Shown piece after piece: positions 1-10,500 of a DNA stretch of 64,000 nucleotides (position 1 is its first letter; each line of letters begins with the position of its first letter). Location: assembly GCF_002895435.1 (NCBI RefSeq), contig NZ_POYJ01000006.1, positions 62,001 to 126,000 of the forward strand. The letters are read 5' to 3'. Below the pieces are notes generated by a model. That model was given only the letters and a program-made list of their open reading frames with translations. It was not told the DNA's origin and did not search any database. The translations under genes and the position numbers were made by a program. Origin of the DNA: Aquimarina sediminis (lineage in GTDB: Bacteria; Bacteroidota; Bacteroidia; Flavobacteriales; Flavobacteriaceae).

Positions 1-1
1 T

Positions 2-1540
2 AATGGAAATCCAAATGACGTAAACCTTACCCTGTGTGAGGGTGACACCTATAGGTTATCGCATCAAAATACTCCGGGAGCTACGTATACTTGGTTTGTA
101 GACGATGTTCAAATAGCAAATGTCACTCATTTTTTAGATATCACCACAGCCGCAAACTATAGACTCGAGGTAGATCTTAATGATGGTAGTTGTCCTCTGA
201 TTGGAGTAGCTAATGCGATCTTTTTTGAAACCCCTAACGCCTTCCCGGCTACATTAGTACAATGCGATGCATATCAAACTATTGGTGATAATATCACCCT
301 ATTTAATTTAAACAATGCCGAAAGTCAACTAACTGGAGGAAATGCTAATTACACCATTCAATTCTTTACCGATTTAGCTTCAGCTCAGGCAGGAAACCCT
401 GCAATAACAAATATTGAAGCTTTTGAAAACAATCAAAATAATCAACAAATACATGTACGAGTAATTAATAATGACAATACAGACTGTTACAGCCTTACTA
501 CACTTACACTACAAGTAAGCTCCGCCCAGATAAACGATGTAGAGTTAAGAGTTTGTGATGACGATGGTACGGAGGACGGTTTTACAATTTTTGACCTAAA
601 TCAGGCAACCCAGCAAGTGTTATCAGGGGTAACGACATCTGGATTAACAATTAGTTATTATGAAAACACCGAAGATGCATTATTAAACAGAAACCCAATT
701 ACCTCTTATGCAAATCTTACTCAAAACTCTCAGGGAGATGATATTATTTATGCTAAAGCCGAAGAAAATGGTGGAGAGTGTTTTGGTATTAGTGCTATCC
801 GTTTGTTTGTTATTCCTTTACCTGATATTGAACCTGAAGCAGAATATTTTCTATGCCAAAATCAAATAAATATTGAAATAGATGCAGGAATATTACCCAA
901 TAATAATCCTGATGATTTTACAACCTTATGGTCCACTAATGAAACCACACAAGCTATTTTTGTTAATCAACCAGGAACATATACAACTGAGGTAACCAAC
1001 ATATTGACCGGATGTACCAGAATAAGAACAGTAGAAGTTATTGCATCTAGTATTGCAACTATACAATCAATAGATATAAACGATGCTAGGGATAATAATA
1101 CCGTTACCATTAATGCAGAAGGTTTAGGTAATTATGAATACGCAATAGAAATAGAGGGAATAGTAAGTTCTTATCAAGATGAGCCCACTTTTACTAATGT
1201 ACCTCCCGGATTTCACAGCCTATTTGTACGAGATAAAAACGGATGTCTTCCGATAGTAACTCAGGATATCTCTGTGGTTGGATTTCCCAAATATTTTACC
1301 CCCAATGGTGATGGGTTTCATGAAACGTGGAATGTAGAGGGTATATCCACTCAGATTATGTCAAATTCTTTAATATATATTTATAATCGTTATGGTAAAC
1401 TCCTAAAACAGCTTAGAGCCGGAACACCAGGATGGGACGGAACATTTAATGGAAAACAATTGCCTTCTAGCGAATATTGGTTCCGAGTAGAGCTAGATGA
1501 TGGCAGGATTCTTACTGGCAGTTTCTCTCTTATTCGATAA
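2..1540 (+). CDS. T9SS type B sorting domain protein (5'-truncated)
   Basis: This is the C-terminal 512 codons of a large secreted protein whose start lies before the window; the frame is open from base 2. Visible parts are an Ig/PKD-like stretch, at least two repeats of about 90-100 residues beginning with a Cys-Asp motif (VQCDAY, RVCDDDGTEDG), an Ig-like strand block, and a final domain with FPKYFTPNGDGFHETW and ending GSFSLIR. That final domain is the gliding-motility-associated/type B CTD that directs export by the type IX secretion system and surface attachment. It is a close paralogue of the next gene over its whole visible length. The substrate or ligand is unknown; adhesion is a plausible role. 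Confidence 0.85.
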   Translation, partial: NGNPNDVNLTLCEGDTYRLSHQNTPGATYTWFVDDVQIANVTHFLDITTAANYRLEVDLNDGSCPLIGVANAIFFETPNAFPATLVQCDAYQTIGDNITLFNLNNAESQLTGGNANYTIQFFTDLASAQAGNPAITNIEAFENNQNNQQIHVRVINNDNTDCYSLTTLTLQVSSAQINDVELRVCDDDGTEDGFTIFDLNQATQQVLSGVTTSGLTISYYENTEDALLNRNPITSYANLTQNSQGDDIIYAKAEENGGECFGISAIRLFVIPLPDIEPEAEYFLCQNQINIEIDAGILPNNNPDDFTTLWSTNETTQAIFVNQPGTYTTEVTNILTGCTRIRTVEVIASSIATIQSIDINDARDNNTVTINAEGLGNYEYAIEIEGIVSSYQDEPTFTNVPPGFHSLFVRDKNGCLPIVTQDISVVGFPKYFTPNGDGFHETWNVEGISTQIMSNSLIYIYNRYGKLLKQLRAGTPGWDGTFNGKQLPSSEYWFRVELDDGRILTGSFSLIR

Positions 1541-1615
1541 CAATACAGCTCTTCTGTTTTACGCACAATACTAAGCTTTTTATTAGTATATTGACCGACA
1601 ATTTAAAAGCCCTAG

Positions 1616-4099
1616 ATGAAAAAAAAATTACTTTCTACTATATTTCTTATTTCTATATTTTTTATCGGTCATTCTCAAAATGAGCCTACCGATTGTACTA
1701 ATGCTGTGATAGTTTGTGGAGACACTAATTTGGAGCTAAACTCTAATGGTACAGGTATTAATGATTTTGCAATATCTGGTAATAACCCTCCTGACTGTAA
1801 TTTTGCAGAAAGTCAGAGTTTATGGTTAAGAGTTAATATTGTGCAATCTGGAACACTGGCATTTACGATAACTCCAGAATCTACAAATGCGGATGAAGAT
1901 TATGATTTTGCTGTTTATGGACCTAATGTCACCTGTACAAGTTTAGGAAGTTCAATTAGATGTTCTTCTACAAATCCTCCTGCTGCAAGTGTACCTACCG
2001 TAACCGGACTTAATGACACAGAAACAGATCTAAGTGAAGGACCTGGTGATCAAGGAAATGGATTTGTAAGAGCTATAGATGCTTTGGCAGGAGAAGAATA
2101 CTTCATTCTAATTGATAATTTCTCTCAGAATGGAGGTTTTGATCTCGAATTTACTGGTACTGCAATACTGCCGGATAGCCCTATAAATACGGCTAGTACA
2201 ACTACACCTTTGGATCTTACGGAATGTGATGCTGTAGGAGACTCTACAGATGGAAGAACAAATTTTAACTTAGATAGTAATACACCTATCATATTAGGAA
2301 CACAAACGAATACTGTCATTTCTTATCACACTACAGAAGAAAATGCCAGTATCAATAATGCTGCCTTAACCAGCCCATATTTAAGCACTCAAAATAATGA
2401 AACAATATATGTGCGTATAGAAAATACGATTTCTGGATGTTTCATTACAGATACATTTCAATTAATTACTATTCCAGGACCGCTTATAGCTACCCCTACT
2501 CCATTAACGGTTTGTGACAATGACAATGATGGTGATGATACTAATGGCTTTGTTTCCTTTTTACTTAGAGATAAAGACAATGAAATCCTTAATGGATTAG
2601 ATCCCGTTAATTATATCATAACATACCATCCCACTTTGGCAAATGCCAATGCAGGAACTGGAGTTATAGATAAAAACACACCTTTTACAAATACTTCTAA
2701 TCCTCAAACGATTTTTGTTAGAGCTCAACATCTTCCTTCACATCCTTGTGTAAATTCGATTACTGTTGTTCAACTTAATTTGGAAGTAGATTCTTTACCC
2801 GTAGGCAATCCTACATCTTTAATACAGTGCGATGAATATCTAGACTCCACAGATGGTATTACACTTTTTAATCTTAATCAAGCTATTACACAAATTACTG
2901 GGGGCGCTGCAAATAGAACCGTATTATTTTTTGAAGATCTTGTATCTGCTAATGCCGGAACACCAACAATAACAAATACAATAACGTACCAAAACACTAC
3001 TATTAATCAACAATTATTTACTCGTATTACTAATGATAACAGCGGGTGTTTTAGAATCTCAACTTTAGATCTTGAAGTAAGTGTTACATCTGCTAACGAT
3101 GCCATATTAAGGCAATGCGATGATGATGGAACAGAAGATGGATTTCGTGAGTTTGATCTTTCATTAGCCGATTCGCAAATACTTCGGGGCATAGCCACAC
3201 CTGGTTTGATCGTTACCTATTATCAAACTATTGATGATGCGTTGAGTGAATCTAACCCTATAACGACTACCATAAACAGCACACCTCTAACACAGGGACA
3301 AGATATCGTATTTGCAAGAGTAGAAAATCTTAATCAGTGTTTTGGCATTAATCAAGTGCAATTATTTCTTAATCCCTTACCCGATATTGAAACAGAAGTC
3401 CAATATTTCTTATGTCAAAACCAAACAAATATTGAAATAGATTCTGGTTTACCTCTTAATACTAATGCCACGAATTTTTCATTCTTATGGTCAACTAACG
3501 AAACTACTCAGACTATTTTAGCAAGTCAGCCAGGTATCTATACAGCACAGGTTACAAACACCATAACTGGATGTTCTAAATCAAGAACAGTAGAAGTAGT
3601 ACCATCTGGTAGTGCCACTATTGAATCTATTGAGATCAATGACGCCAGAGAAAACAATACCGTTACCATTAATTCAAATGGTTTAGGTGACTATGAATAT
3701 GCAATAGAGTTAAATGGAATTGTAAGTTCATATCAAGATGAGTCAACTTTTTCTAATGTCCCTCCCGGATTTCATAGAATACATATAAGAGATAAAAATG
3801 GATGCTTACCTATAACCATTCAAGACATCTCGGTTATTGGGTTTCCCAAATATTTCACTCCCAATGGTGATGGATTTCATGAGACCTGGAATGTAAAAGG
3901 AATATCTGCACAAATTATGTCTGGTTCTTTAATATTTATTTATGATCGATATGGCAAACTTCTAAAACAACTTGGAGCAGGTACTCCAGGATGGGATGGA
4001 ACTCTTAATGGTAAAGTAATGCCATCAAGTGAGTATTGGTTTAGGGTAGAATTAGAAGACGGTAGAATTATTACAGGAAGTTTTTCTCTCATCAGGTAA
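1616..4099 (+). CDS. T9SS type B sorting domain secreted protein
   Basis: 827 residues. The start is set by a clear signal peptide (MKKKLLSTIFLISIFFIGHS, cleavage near residue 20). Residues about 22-190 form an N-terminal domain common in flavobacterial surface proteins. Four repeats of roughly 90-100 residues follow (about 199-286, 293-396, 398-492, 497-586), each opening with a CD motif and often DSTDG. An Ig-like block spans about 588-660, and the type B T9SS CTD about 743-827 (PNGDG motif). It lies 75 bp after a truncated paralogue, so the pair looks like a tandem duplication. It is probably exported across the outer membrane and retained at the cell surface. No enzymatic motif is visible. 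Confidence 0.85.
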   Translation: MKKKLLSTIFLISIFFIGHSQNEPTDCTNAVIVCGDTNLELNSNGTGINDFAISGNNPPDCNFAESQSLWLRVNIVQSGTLAFTITPESTNADEDYDFAVYGPNVTCTSLGSSIRCSSTNPPAASVPTVTGLNDTETDLSEGPGDQGNGFVRAIDALAGEEYFILIDNFSQNGGFDLEFTGTAILPDSPINTASTTTPLDLTECDAVGDSTDGRTNFNLDSNTPIILGTQTNTVISYHTTEENASINNAALTSPYLSTQNNETIYVRIENTISGCFITDTFQLITIPGPLIATPTPLTVCDNDNDGDDTNGFVSFLLRDKDNEILNGLDPVNYIITYHPTLANANAGTGVIDKNTPFTNTSNPQTIFVRAQHLPSHPCVNSITVVQLNLEVDSLPVGNPTSLIQCDEYLDSTDGITLFNLNQAITQITGGAANRTVLFFEDLVSANAGTPTITNTITYQNTTINQQLFTRITNDNSGCFRISTLDLEVSVTSANDAILRQCDDDGTEDGFREFDLSLADSQILRGIATPGLIVTYYQTIDDALSESNPITTTINSTPLTQGQDIVFARVENLNQCFGINQVQLFLNPLPDIETEVQYFLCQNQTNIEIDSGLPLNTNATNFSFLWSTNETTQTILASQPGIYTAQVTNTITGCSKSRTVEVVPSGSATIESIEINDARENNTVTINSNGLGDYEYAIELNGIVSSYQDESTFSNVPPGFHRIHIRDKNGCLPITIQDISVIGFPKYFTPNGDGFHETWNVKGISAQIMSGSLIFIYDRYGKLLKQLGAGTPGWDGTLNGKVMPSSEYWFRVELEDGRIITGSFSLIR

Positions 4100-4544
4100 A
4101 ACTAGATGCTGTCGAACTTACCATTTTTAATCTTTTCAGATAAAAAACACAGCTCTTTGAACTCATAACTATACAATCTTACCCCTGTTTTCAGGGGTAT
4201 CTGAAATCACGGAAAACAGGGGTTCAAAAAACTCCAAAACTCCTGATATTTATACGTTAGTCACAAACATATATATTTTGTCCCTTATATGTTAGAAACT
4301 TTGTCATGAGATAGAGCTACGCAAACATGTTTTCTTTGAAAGGTAACACTACAATTACTAAATTAAAAGACAACAGAATATTGAACATTTAAATAGATTC
4401 CAGTGCTATAAGATTTTAAAATGCCTAAGCAGATTAAAATCTAATTTACAGTTTATAGCGTTTTGTTTATCAATTATAGGATTGTATTCCTTAGTAAGAA
4501 ATAAACCAACAAAACTTAGCACACGCAAAGAAAACTCTATTAAA
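4100..4544. other. Intergenic region with nested hairpins
   Basis: No convincing gene. At 4181-4198 a hairpin forms from acccctg and caggggt. A second arm, aaaacaggggt at 4213-4223, is an exact complement of acccctgtttt at 4181-4191, so two mutually exclusive stem-loops are possible. The first could end transcription of the upstream secreted-protein gene, although no long T run follows. The rest up to 4544 is AT-rich leader for the next gene. Confidence 0.4.
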
Positions 4545-7043
4545 ATGAAAAACCTAATAGCCCTCCTTAAAGAAAAAAACAAACCTCTTCTCTTTATCAT
4601 TCTATTCATATCTTTCTTGAATTTTAATACCTATGGTCAATCTTCAGAGATATCATCTTACCAATCTACAACATCACTCACGCCTATCAACTATATAAGT
4701 AACGATCTGTCTGGTATCACATGGGTACCAGAGAGTAACACGTTTTTTTTAATTCAAAATAGTGGAGGAAGAATTTGGGAAGCAGATATAAATTTTAACC
4801 TATTGCGCACCATTTCTTTTTCTGGATTTGGAGATGCAGAAGACATTGTATATCTGGGGAATAATGAATTTGCTATCGTTAACGAAGCTTCCAGGTTTTA
4901 TATTGGCATCATAGACTCAAGTACAACTTCAATTAAGTCCAGTGATTTTCAAGTGATAACCTTTGATGATCCTGCAGGAAATGTTGGACCCGAAGGAATT
5001 GCCTATGATGCTACTAATCAAATATTTTATATCGTTAAAGAAAAATCTCCGAGAAAAATATATAAAATAGACAAACCTGCAACTAGTGATAATATTACTG
5101 TAACTCCAGAAATTCCTTTTGATGCTCAAACAGTATTTGGAGGAGGCATAATGAATGACCTATCCGCTGTCTATTTTGATGATACCACAGGTAGGTTATG
5201 GATTTTAAGCCACGAAAGCCATAAAATTGTTGATGTAGATGTCAACGGGACAATTCATGGAGAACTCGCACTTGATGATACAAGTCAGCACGAAGGACTT
5301 ACCGTAGACGCTAACAAAACACTCTATGTTACTAGTGAGGCTAATAACTATAGGATATACAAAAAAGAAGGTAGCCCTTCTCCATTTACAGATTATCATG
5401 TGGGACCAAATCAAAGTCTAGCTACAATTTCTGAAGTACCATGGGCTACATTACAACCAGGAGATCGTGTCTATATCCATTGGAGAGAAACTCCTTATAA
5501 AGAAAAATGGGTAATCAACCGACAAGGAACGGAAGAAAACCGTATAGAGATTATAGGAGTCAATGGTCCAGAAGGACAACAACCTGTAATTGATGGTAAT
5601 GGAGCCGTAACCGTAGACGGCGTTAATTTTTGGAATGACCAAAGAGGAGTAATTAAAATTGGAGGATCAAATACCCCAGCTGATGGTTTACCAAGTTATA
5701 TTACTATCGAAAATCTCGAAATAAGGTCAGGAAGACCTCCATATCAATATACCAATGAAAACAATCAAACAGAAACTTATGCCGATAATGCCTCTGCTAT
5801 TTATGTAGAAAAAGCCGCAAATCTTATCATAAGAAACTGCACATTGCACGATTCTGGAAATGGTTTGTTTATTGGAGCTAATAATGGAAATACCGAAAAC
5901 ATCCTAATAGAAAAAAATCATCTCTATGATAATGGTATCGTGGGAAGCATCTATCAGCATAACACATATACTGCAGCTATAGGGATCACATATCAATACA
6001 ATAGACTAGGTTCCTTAAGAGAAGGCGCCAGAGGTAACAACCTAAAAGACAGATCAGCAGGACTGGTAGTACGCTATAATTGGATCGAAGGAGGTAACAG
6101 GCAATTAGATTTGGTAGATGCCGAAGACTCACAGGTTTTGGTAAATCACTCCTCCTACAATACCACACATGCCTATGGTAATATACTAATAGAACCCGCC
6201 GAAGCAGGAAACTCTCAAATAGTTCATTATGGAGGAGATAGCGGTGATATAGTAGATTATCGTAAAGGTAATTTGTATTTTTATAACAATACAATCATAT
6301 CCACAAGAACTAGTACAACAACTCTTATCTCTTTATCAACCAATGATGAAACAGCAAATGTATTTAACAACATAATATACTCCTCTGCTTCCGGAAACAA
6401 TTTTGCAATGATCAGTAATAACGGAACGCTTAATCTACATCATAATTGGTTAAAAACAGGATGGAAAAACTGCCATTGCAGCTCTCCAAATGGTACCGTA
6501 AATGATCAGGGTAATAATATTACAGAAGAAGAACCTTTATTTAGTGATTTTGATAATCAAAATTTCAGACCACTCCAAAATGCTACACTTATTGATTCTG
6601 GTGATGCCCTTCCCAGCATCTTACTTCCAAATCATGATTTATCTTCAGAATATAAAGAACACCAATCTTTTATAGACAAAGTCATCACCAATACCATAGA
6701 CATAGGTGCTTTCGAATATAATCAAGATGGTGGAGATGGTGATGGTGATGGAAACGGTGATGGTGACGGAGATGGAGATGGTGACGGAGATGAAGACGGA
6801 GACGGAGATGAAGATGAAGACAATGATATCTTAATCATACCAAATCCTACTACTGGCGTTTTTGATATAACAATAGATCCGGAAATATTCCACAGTACTA
6901 TCATTTATAATGTACTAGGAAAAAAAATAAAAAAAGCCAGAACGCCACATATTGATATTTCAGATATGACCAATGGTATTTATTATGTTAAAATAATTTT
7001 GACTAGCTATGAATCAATGATAAAAAAGGTAGTAAAAAATTAA
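4545..7043 (+). CDS. Secreted SdiA-regulated-like propeller / parallel beta-helix protein, T9SS type A
   Basis: 832 residues from the ATG at 4545. This start is chosen over an in-frame one at 4482 because it puts a signal peptide (ending near NTYGQ) close to the N-terminus. Domains in order: an SdiA-regulated/YjiK-like beta-propeller (about 30-270, motifs SGITWVPES, GPEGIAYD); a right-handed parallel beta-helix typical of polysaccharide lyases and pectate-lyase-like proteins (about 290-720, starting LQPGDRVYIHW); a Gly-Asp/Glu-Asp linker; and a type A T9SS sorting domain (IPNPTTGVFDI to KKVVKN). The role is probably binding or cleaving extracellular polysaccharide, inferred from fold only; catalytic residues could not be assigned. 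The propeller plus beta-helix fusion is unusual. Confidence 0.8.
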   Translation: MKNLIALLKEKNKPLLFIILFISFLNFNTYGQSSEISSYQSTTSLTPINYISNDLSGITWVPESNTFFLIQNSGGRIWEADINFNLLRTISFSGFGDAEDIVYLGNNEFAIVNEASRFYIGIIDSSTTSIKSSDFQVITFDDPAGNVGPEGIAYDATNQIFYIVKEKSPRKIYKIDKPATSDNITVTPEIPFDAQTVFGGGIMNDLSAVYFDDTTGRLWILSHESHKIVDVDVNGTIHGELALDDTSQHEGLTVDANKTLYVTSEANNYRIYKKEGSPSPFTDYHVGPNQSLATISEVPWATLQPGDRVYIHWRETPYKEKWVINRQGTEENRIEIIGVNGPEGQQPVIDGNGAVTVDGVNFWNDQRGVIKIGGSNTPADGLPSYITIENLEIRSGRPPYQYTNENNQTETYADNASAIYVEKAANLIIRNCTLHDSGNGLFIGANNGNTENILIEKNHLYDNGIVGSIYQHNTYTAAIGITYQYNRLGSLREGARGNNLKDRSAGLVVRYNWIEGGNRQLDLVDAEDSQVLVNHSSYNTTHAYGNILIEPAEAGNSQIVHYGGDSGDIVDYRKGNLYFYNNTIISTRTSTTTLISLSTNDETANVFNNIIYSSASGNNFAMISNNGTLNLHHNWLKTGWKNCHCSSPNGTVNDQGNNITEEEPLFSDFDNQNFRPLQNATLIDSGDALPSILLPNHDLSSEYKEHQSFIDKVITNTIDIGAFEYNQDGGDGDGDGNGDGDGDGDGDGDEDGDGDEDEDNDILIIPNPTTGVFDITIDPEIFHSTIIYNVLGKKIKKARTPHIDISDMTNGIYYVKIILTSYESMIKKVVKN
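6726..6822 (+). repeat. Gly-Asp codon repeat (GGWGAY-type)
   Basis: A low-complexity run of alternating GGN and GAY/GAA codons inside the beta-helix protein gene encodes a roughly 30-residue acidic linker between the beta-helix and the sorting domain. Such linkers often bind calcium. The repeat is prone to length change by slippage. Confidence 0.85.
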
Positions 7044-7270
7044 AATAACCCGATATCATGTACACCTAATATAACAATACTGAACTTATCTTGATTTACC
7101 TGTACAGTCTGCACAATCATTTTTCTATGCATTTTGCCCCTTTTTTGTGCTGCAGGATCACAATACAGTATAAAAGAGATTTTCTTCCGAAAACAAAATC
7201 ATAAATTTTTGGTTGAATAAAAAAAGTCAAGATGAGTTCAGTATCTTTATTGTGAAAAAGAAAAAGATAC

Positions 7271-9277
7271 ATGAAGTTCGAATTAGAATCAAAATTTAAA
7301 CCCACAGGAGATCAACCAGAAGCTATAAAACAATTAGCCAATGGAATTGAATCTAATGAAAAATACCAAACCCTACTTGGGGTAACAGGGTCGGGAAAAA
7401 CCTTTACTGCCGCCAATGTAATTGAAAGTGTACAACGGCCAACCTTAATACTAGCTCATAACAAAACGTTAGCAGCTCAGCTCTATTCTGAGTTTAAGCA
7501 GTTTTTTCCTAAGAACGCTGTAGAGTATTTTGTTTCCTATTATGATTATTATCAACCAGAAGCTTATATTCCTACATCAGGAACCTATATTGAAAAAGAT
7601 TTATCTATTAATGATGAAATCGAAAAGCTACGCCTTAGTGCAACTTCTTCTCTTCTTTCGGGAAGAAGAGATGTCCTGGTTGTTGCTTCTGTTTCCTGTT
7701 TATATGGTATTGGTAATCCTGTAGAATTTAAGAAGAATGTAATCTCTATACAGGCAGGTCAATTCATATCTAGAACGGCTTTATTACACAGCCTGGTACA
7801 AAGCTTATACTCAAGAACCGAAGCAGAATTTAAACATGGTAATTTTAGAATCAAAGGAGACACTGTAGACATTTTTCCTAGCTATGCTGATGACGCATTT
7901 AGAGTACATTTCTTTGGAGATGAGATCGAAGAGATTGAATCCTTTGACGTACAAACCAATGCTGTTATAGAAAAATATGACCAGTTAACCATCTATCCTG
8001 CTAATATGTTTGTGACTTCTCCCGAAGTATTACATAACGCAATTGATCAAATTGCGCTAGACTTGGGAAAACAGGTCGAATATTTTAAAGAAATCGGAAA
8101 ACCGTTAGAAGCCAAACGACTGGAAGAACGTACCAATTTTGACCTGGAGATGATCAAAGAACTTGGTTATTGTTCTGGTATTGAGAATTACTCACGATAT
8201 CTCGATGGCAGAAATCCTGGTACAAGACCATTCTGCTTACTGGATTATTTTCCTGATGATTATTTAATGATTGTAGATGAAAGCCACGTAACTATACCGC
8301 AAACACACGCGATGTATGGTGGTGATCGGTCCCGGAAAGAAAACCTGGTAGAATACGGTTTTAGACTTCCTGCAGCAATGGATAACAGACCCTTAAAGTT
8401 TGAAGAACTCGAAGCTATACAAAACCAAGTAATATACATCAGTGCTACCCCGGCAGATTATGAGCTACAAAAAAGCGAAGGAACTTATGTAGAACAAATT
8501 ATTAGACCAACAGGATTATTAGATCCTGTAATAGAAGTTCGCCCTAGTCTCAATCAAATTGATGATCTGATCGAAGAGATGCAAAAACGAATTGATATAG
8601 ATGAGCGAATTCTGGTAACCACCCTTACCAAAAGAATGGCAGAAGAGTTAACCAAATATCTTACCAGAATTAATATACGTTGCCGATACATCCATAGTGA
8701 TGTAGATACATTAGAACGAGTAGAAATAATGCAGGATTTGAGAAAAGGTCTTTTTGATGTATTAATTGGAGTAAATTTATTACGTGAAGGATTAGATCTG
8801 CCAGAAGTCTCATTGGTAGCAATTCTCGATGCTGATAAAGAAGGCTTTTTGAGAAACAAACGGTCATTAGTACAAACAGTAGGTAGGGCAGCGAGAAATG
8901 TAAATGGCAAAGCAATTATGTATGCTGATAAAATTACTGATAGTATGCAAAAGACCATTGATGATACAGAATACAGAAGGGAAAAACAAATAGCTTATAA
9001 TACCAAACATGGTATTACACCCACCGCAATTAAAAAATCTTTTGATAACGCTTTGGCTGGCAAAAAGGTAGAGCCGTATACTTTTGAAAATGCCCCGACA
9101 TTAAAAGCTGCCGAAGAAGAAACTGCATATTATACCAAGGAACAACTAGAAACCCGTGTGAGAAATGTGCGCAAAGAAATGGAAAAAGCAGCCAAAGAGT
9201 TAGATTTTATGACCGCAGCCCGACTACGTGACGAAATCAAAATGCTACAAGATAAAATACAAGATCAAAAAGTATAA
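7271..9277 (+). CDS. uvrB: Excinuclease ABC subunit UvrB
   Basis: 668 residues, the full length of UvrB. It is the DNA helicase-like damage-verification subunit of nucleotide excision repair, loaded by UvrA and handing over to UvrC. The Walker A motif GVTGSGKT is at residues 37-44. The beta-hairpin sequence [12 protein letters not shown] clamps DNA. The DEAD-like box is DESH, followed by TIPQ. The motif VI region is QTVGRAARN, and the C-terminal UVR domain ([21 protein letters not shown]) contacts UvrC. It stands alone on the plus strand, with a possible hairpin terminator just after it. Nothing is unusual. Confidence 0.97.
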   Translation: MKFELESKFKPTGDQPEAIKQLANGIESNEKYQTLLGVTGSGKTFTAANVIESVQRPTLILAHNKTLAAQLYSEFKQFFPKNAVEYFVSYYDYYQPEAYIPTSGTYIEKDLSINDEIEKLRLSATSSLLSGRRDVLVVASVSCLYGIGNPVEFKKNVISIQAGQFISRTALLHSLVQSLYSRTEAEFKHGNFRIKGDTVDIFPSYADDAFRVHFFGDEIEEIESFDVQTNAVIEKYDQLTIYPANMFVTSPEVLHNAIDQIALDLGKQVEYFKEIGKPLEAKRLEERTNFDLEMIKELGYCSGIENYSRYLDGRNPGTRPFCLLDYFPDDYLMIVDESHVTIPQTHAMYGGDRSRKENLVEYGFRLPAAMDNRPLKFEELEAIQNQVIYISATPADYELQKSEGTYVEQIIRPTGLLDPVIEVRPSLNQIDDLIEEMQKRIDIDERILVTTLTKRMAEELTKYLTRINIRCRYIHSDVDTLERVEIMQDLRKGLFDVLIGVNLLREGLDLPEVSLVAILDADKEGFLRNKRSLVQTVGRAARNVNGKAIMYADKITDSMQKTIDDTEYRREKQIAYNTKHGITPTAIKKSFDNALAGKKVEPYTFENAPTLKAAEEETAYYTKEQLETRVRNVRKEMEKAAKELDFMTAARLRDEIKMLQDKIQDQKV

Positions 9278-9297
9278 CTTTTTTGCAATATAATTAT

Positions 9298-9320
9298 AGT
9301 ACCCGTCCTGATAGGGTACT
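9298..9320 (+). terminator. Hairpin after uvrB (weak terminator candidate)
   Basis: The arms agtaccc (9298-9304) and gggtact (9314-9320) are exact complements around a 9-nt loop. No clear T run follows, so termination is uncertain; the hairpin may instead sit in the leader of the next gene. Confidence 0.35.
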
Positions 9321-9331
9321 ATTAAAAGAAC

Positions 9332-10363
9332 ATGATTATTATGAGTACTATTTCAATTGAAAAATTTATTGAAGACATCCCTAAAACAGAACTTCATTTA
9401 CATATCGAAGGTACATTCGAACCTGAATTGATGTTTAAAATTGCAAAAAGAAATCATAAACAAATTAAGTACGCTACCGTTGATGAGTTAAAAAGTGCAT
9501 ATAGTTTTAATAACCTTCAGGAATTCCTGGATATCTACTACGCAGGGGCTAATGTATTGATCGAGGAAGAAGATTTTTATGAGCTTACCTGGGCATACCT
9601 TACCAAGGTGCATTCACAAAATGTGGTACATGTAGAGATATTTTTTGACCCTCAGACCCATACTGATCGAGGAATTTCTTTTGATACTGTTATCAAAGGG
9701 ATATATCGTGCATTAGAAGATGGTAAAGAAAAACTTGGGATCACTTATAAATTAATCATGTCTTTTTTAAGACATCTCGATGAAGCTTCTGCTTTTAATA
9801 CATTGGAGCAAGCTTTACCTTATAAAGAGTGGATTAGTGGCGTTGGTTTGGATTCTTCAGAAGTGGGTAATCCTCCTTCAAAATTCGAGCGTGTTTTTGC
9901 CAAAGCAAGAGACGAAGGGTTTATCACTGTAGCCCATGCTGGAGAAGAGGGACCAGCAGAATATATCTGGGAGGCTATCAATCTGTTAAAAGTAACCCGT
10001 ATCGATCATGGTAACCGTTGTCTGGATGATCCTGAATTAGTAAAACAATTAGCCGATACACAGATACCACTTACACTCTGTCCTTTATCAAATCTGGAGC
10101 TAAATGTAATACATGATTTAAGAGATTATCCATTAATAGAAATGTTGGATAAAAATTTATTAGTTACGCTCAACTCTGATGACCCTGCCTATTTTGGTGG
10201 GTATATGAATGAGAACTACTTGGAAGTTGCAAAAGCATTGCAGCTTTCAAAAAGACAAATCACTGATTTGGTTAAAAATAGTTTTAAAGCAAGTTGGTTA
10301 TCTGATCAGGAAAAAGAAAATAAAATGACCCAAATAGAAACCTATTTTGAGAATAACTTATAG
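9332..10363 (+). CDS. Adenine deaminase-type member of the adenosine deaminase family
   Basis: 343 residues; an internal ATG at 9341 is an equally possible start. A zinc-dependent amidohydrolase: metal ligands HLHIEG near residues 22-27, then VAHAGEEGP with the catalytic Glu region, RIDHGNR, and SDDPAYFGGY. GVGLDSSEVGNPPSKF and SDDPAYFGGY are typical of the Aah1-like branch that deaminates adenine to hypoxanthine, while true adenosine deaminases usually carry different residues there. It is therefore probably a cytoplasmic adenine deaminase for purine salvage. Adenosine remains an alternative substrate, since the family is often annotated simply as adenosine deaminase. Confidence 0.85.
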   Translation: MIIMSTISIEKFIEDIPKTELHLHIEGTFEPELMFKIAKRNHKQIKYATVDELKSAYSFNNLQEFLDIYYAGANVLIEEEDFYELTWAYLTKVHSQNVVHVEIFFDPQTHTDRGISFDTVIKGIYRALEDGKEKLGITYKLIMSFLRHLDEASAFNTLEQALPYKEWISGVGLDSSEVGNPPSKFERVFAKARDEGFITVAHAGEEGPAEYIWEAINLLKVTRIDHGNRCLDDPELVKQLADTQIPLTLCPLSNLELNVIHDLRDYPLIEMLDKNLLVTLNSDDPAYFGGYMNENYLEVAKALQLSKRQITDLVKNSFKASWLSDQEKENKMTQIETYFENNL

Positions 10364-10500
10364 AAAACACATTTAACCTACTACCTCTGGTAAAAGATAT
10401 ATTATATTTCGAATACCTATATTGACGGTCTGATTATTCAAAAAAAAATAATTATACCAGTAATGCTTTGAATCCACCATCACTTACACTTTATTTGGCT

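Noticed and set aside
6722..6904. Minus-strand open frame encoding a Ser-Pro repeat
   Set aside because: It is the complement of the Gly-Asp codon repeat in the T9SS type A gene.
8554..8958. 134-codon minus-strand frame inside uvrB
   Set aside because: Antisense shadow of a fully conserved gene; no independent features.
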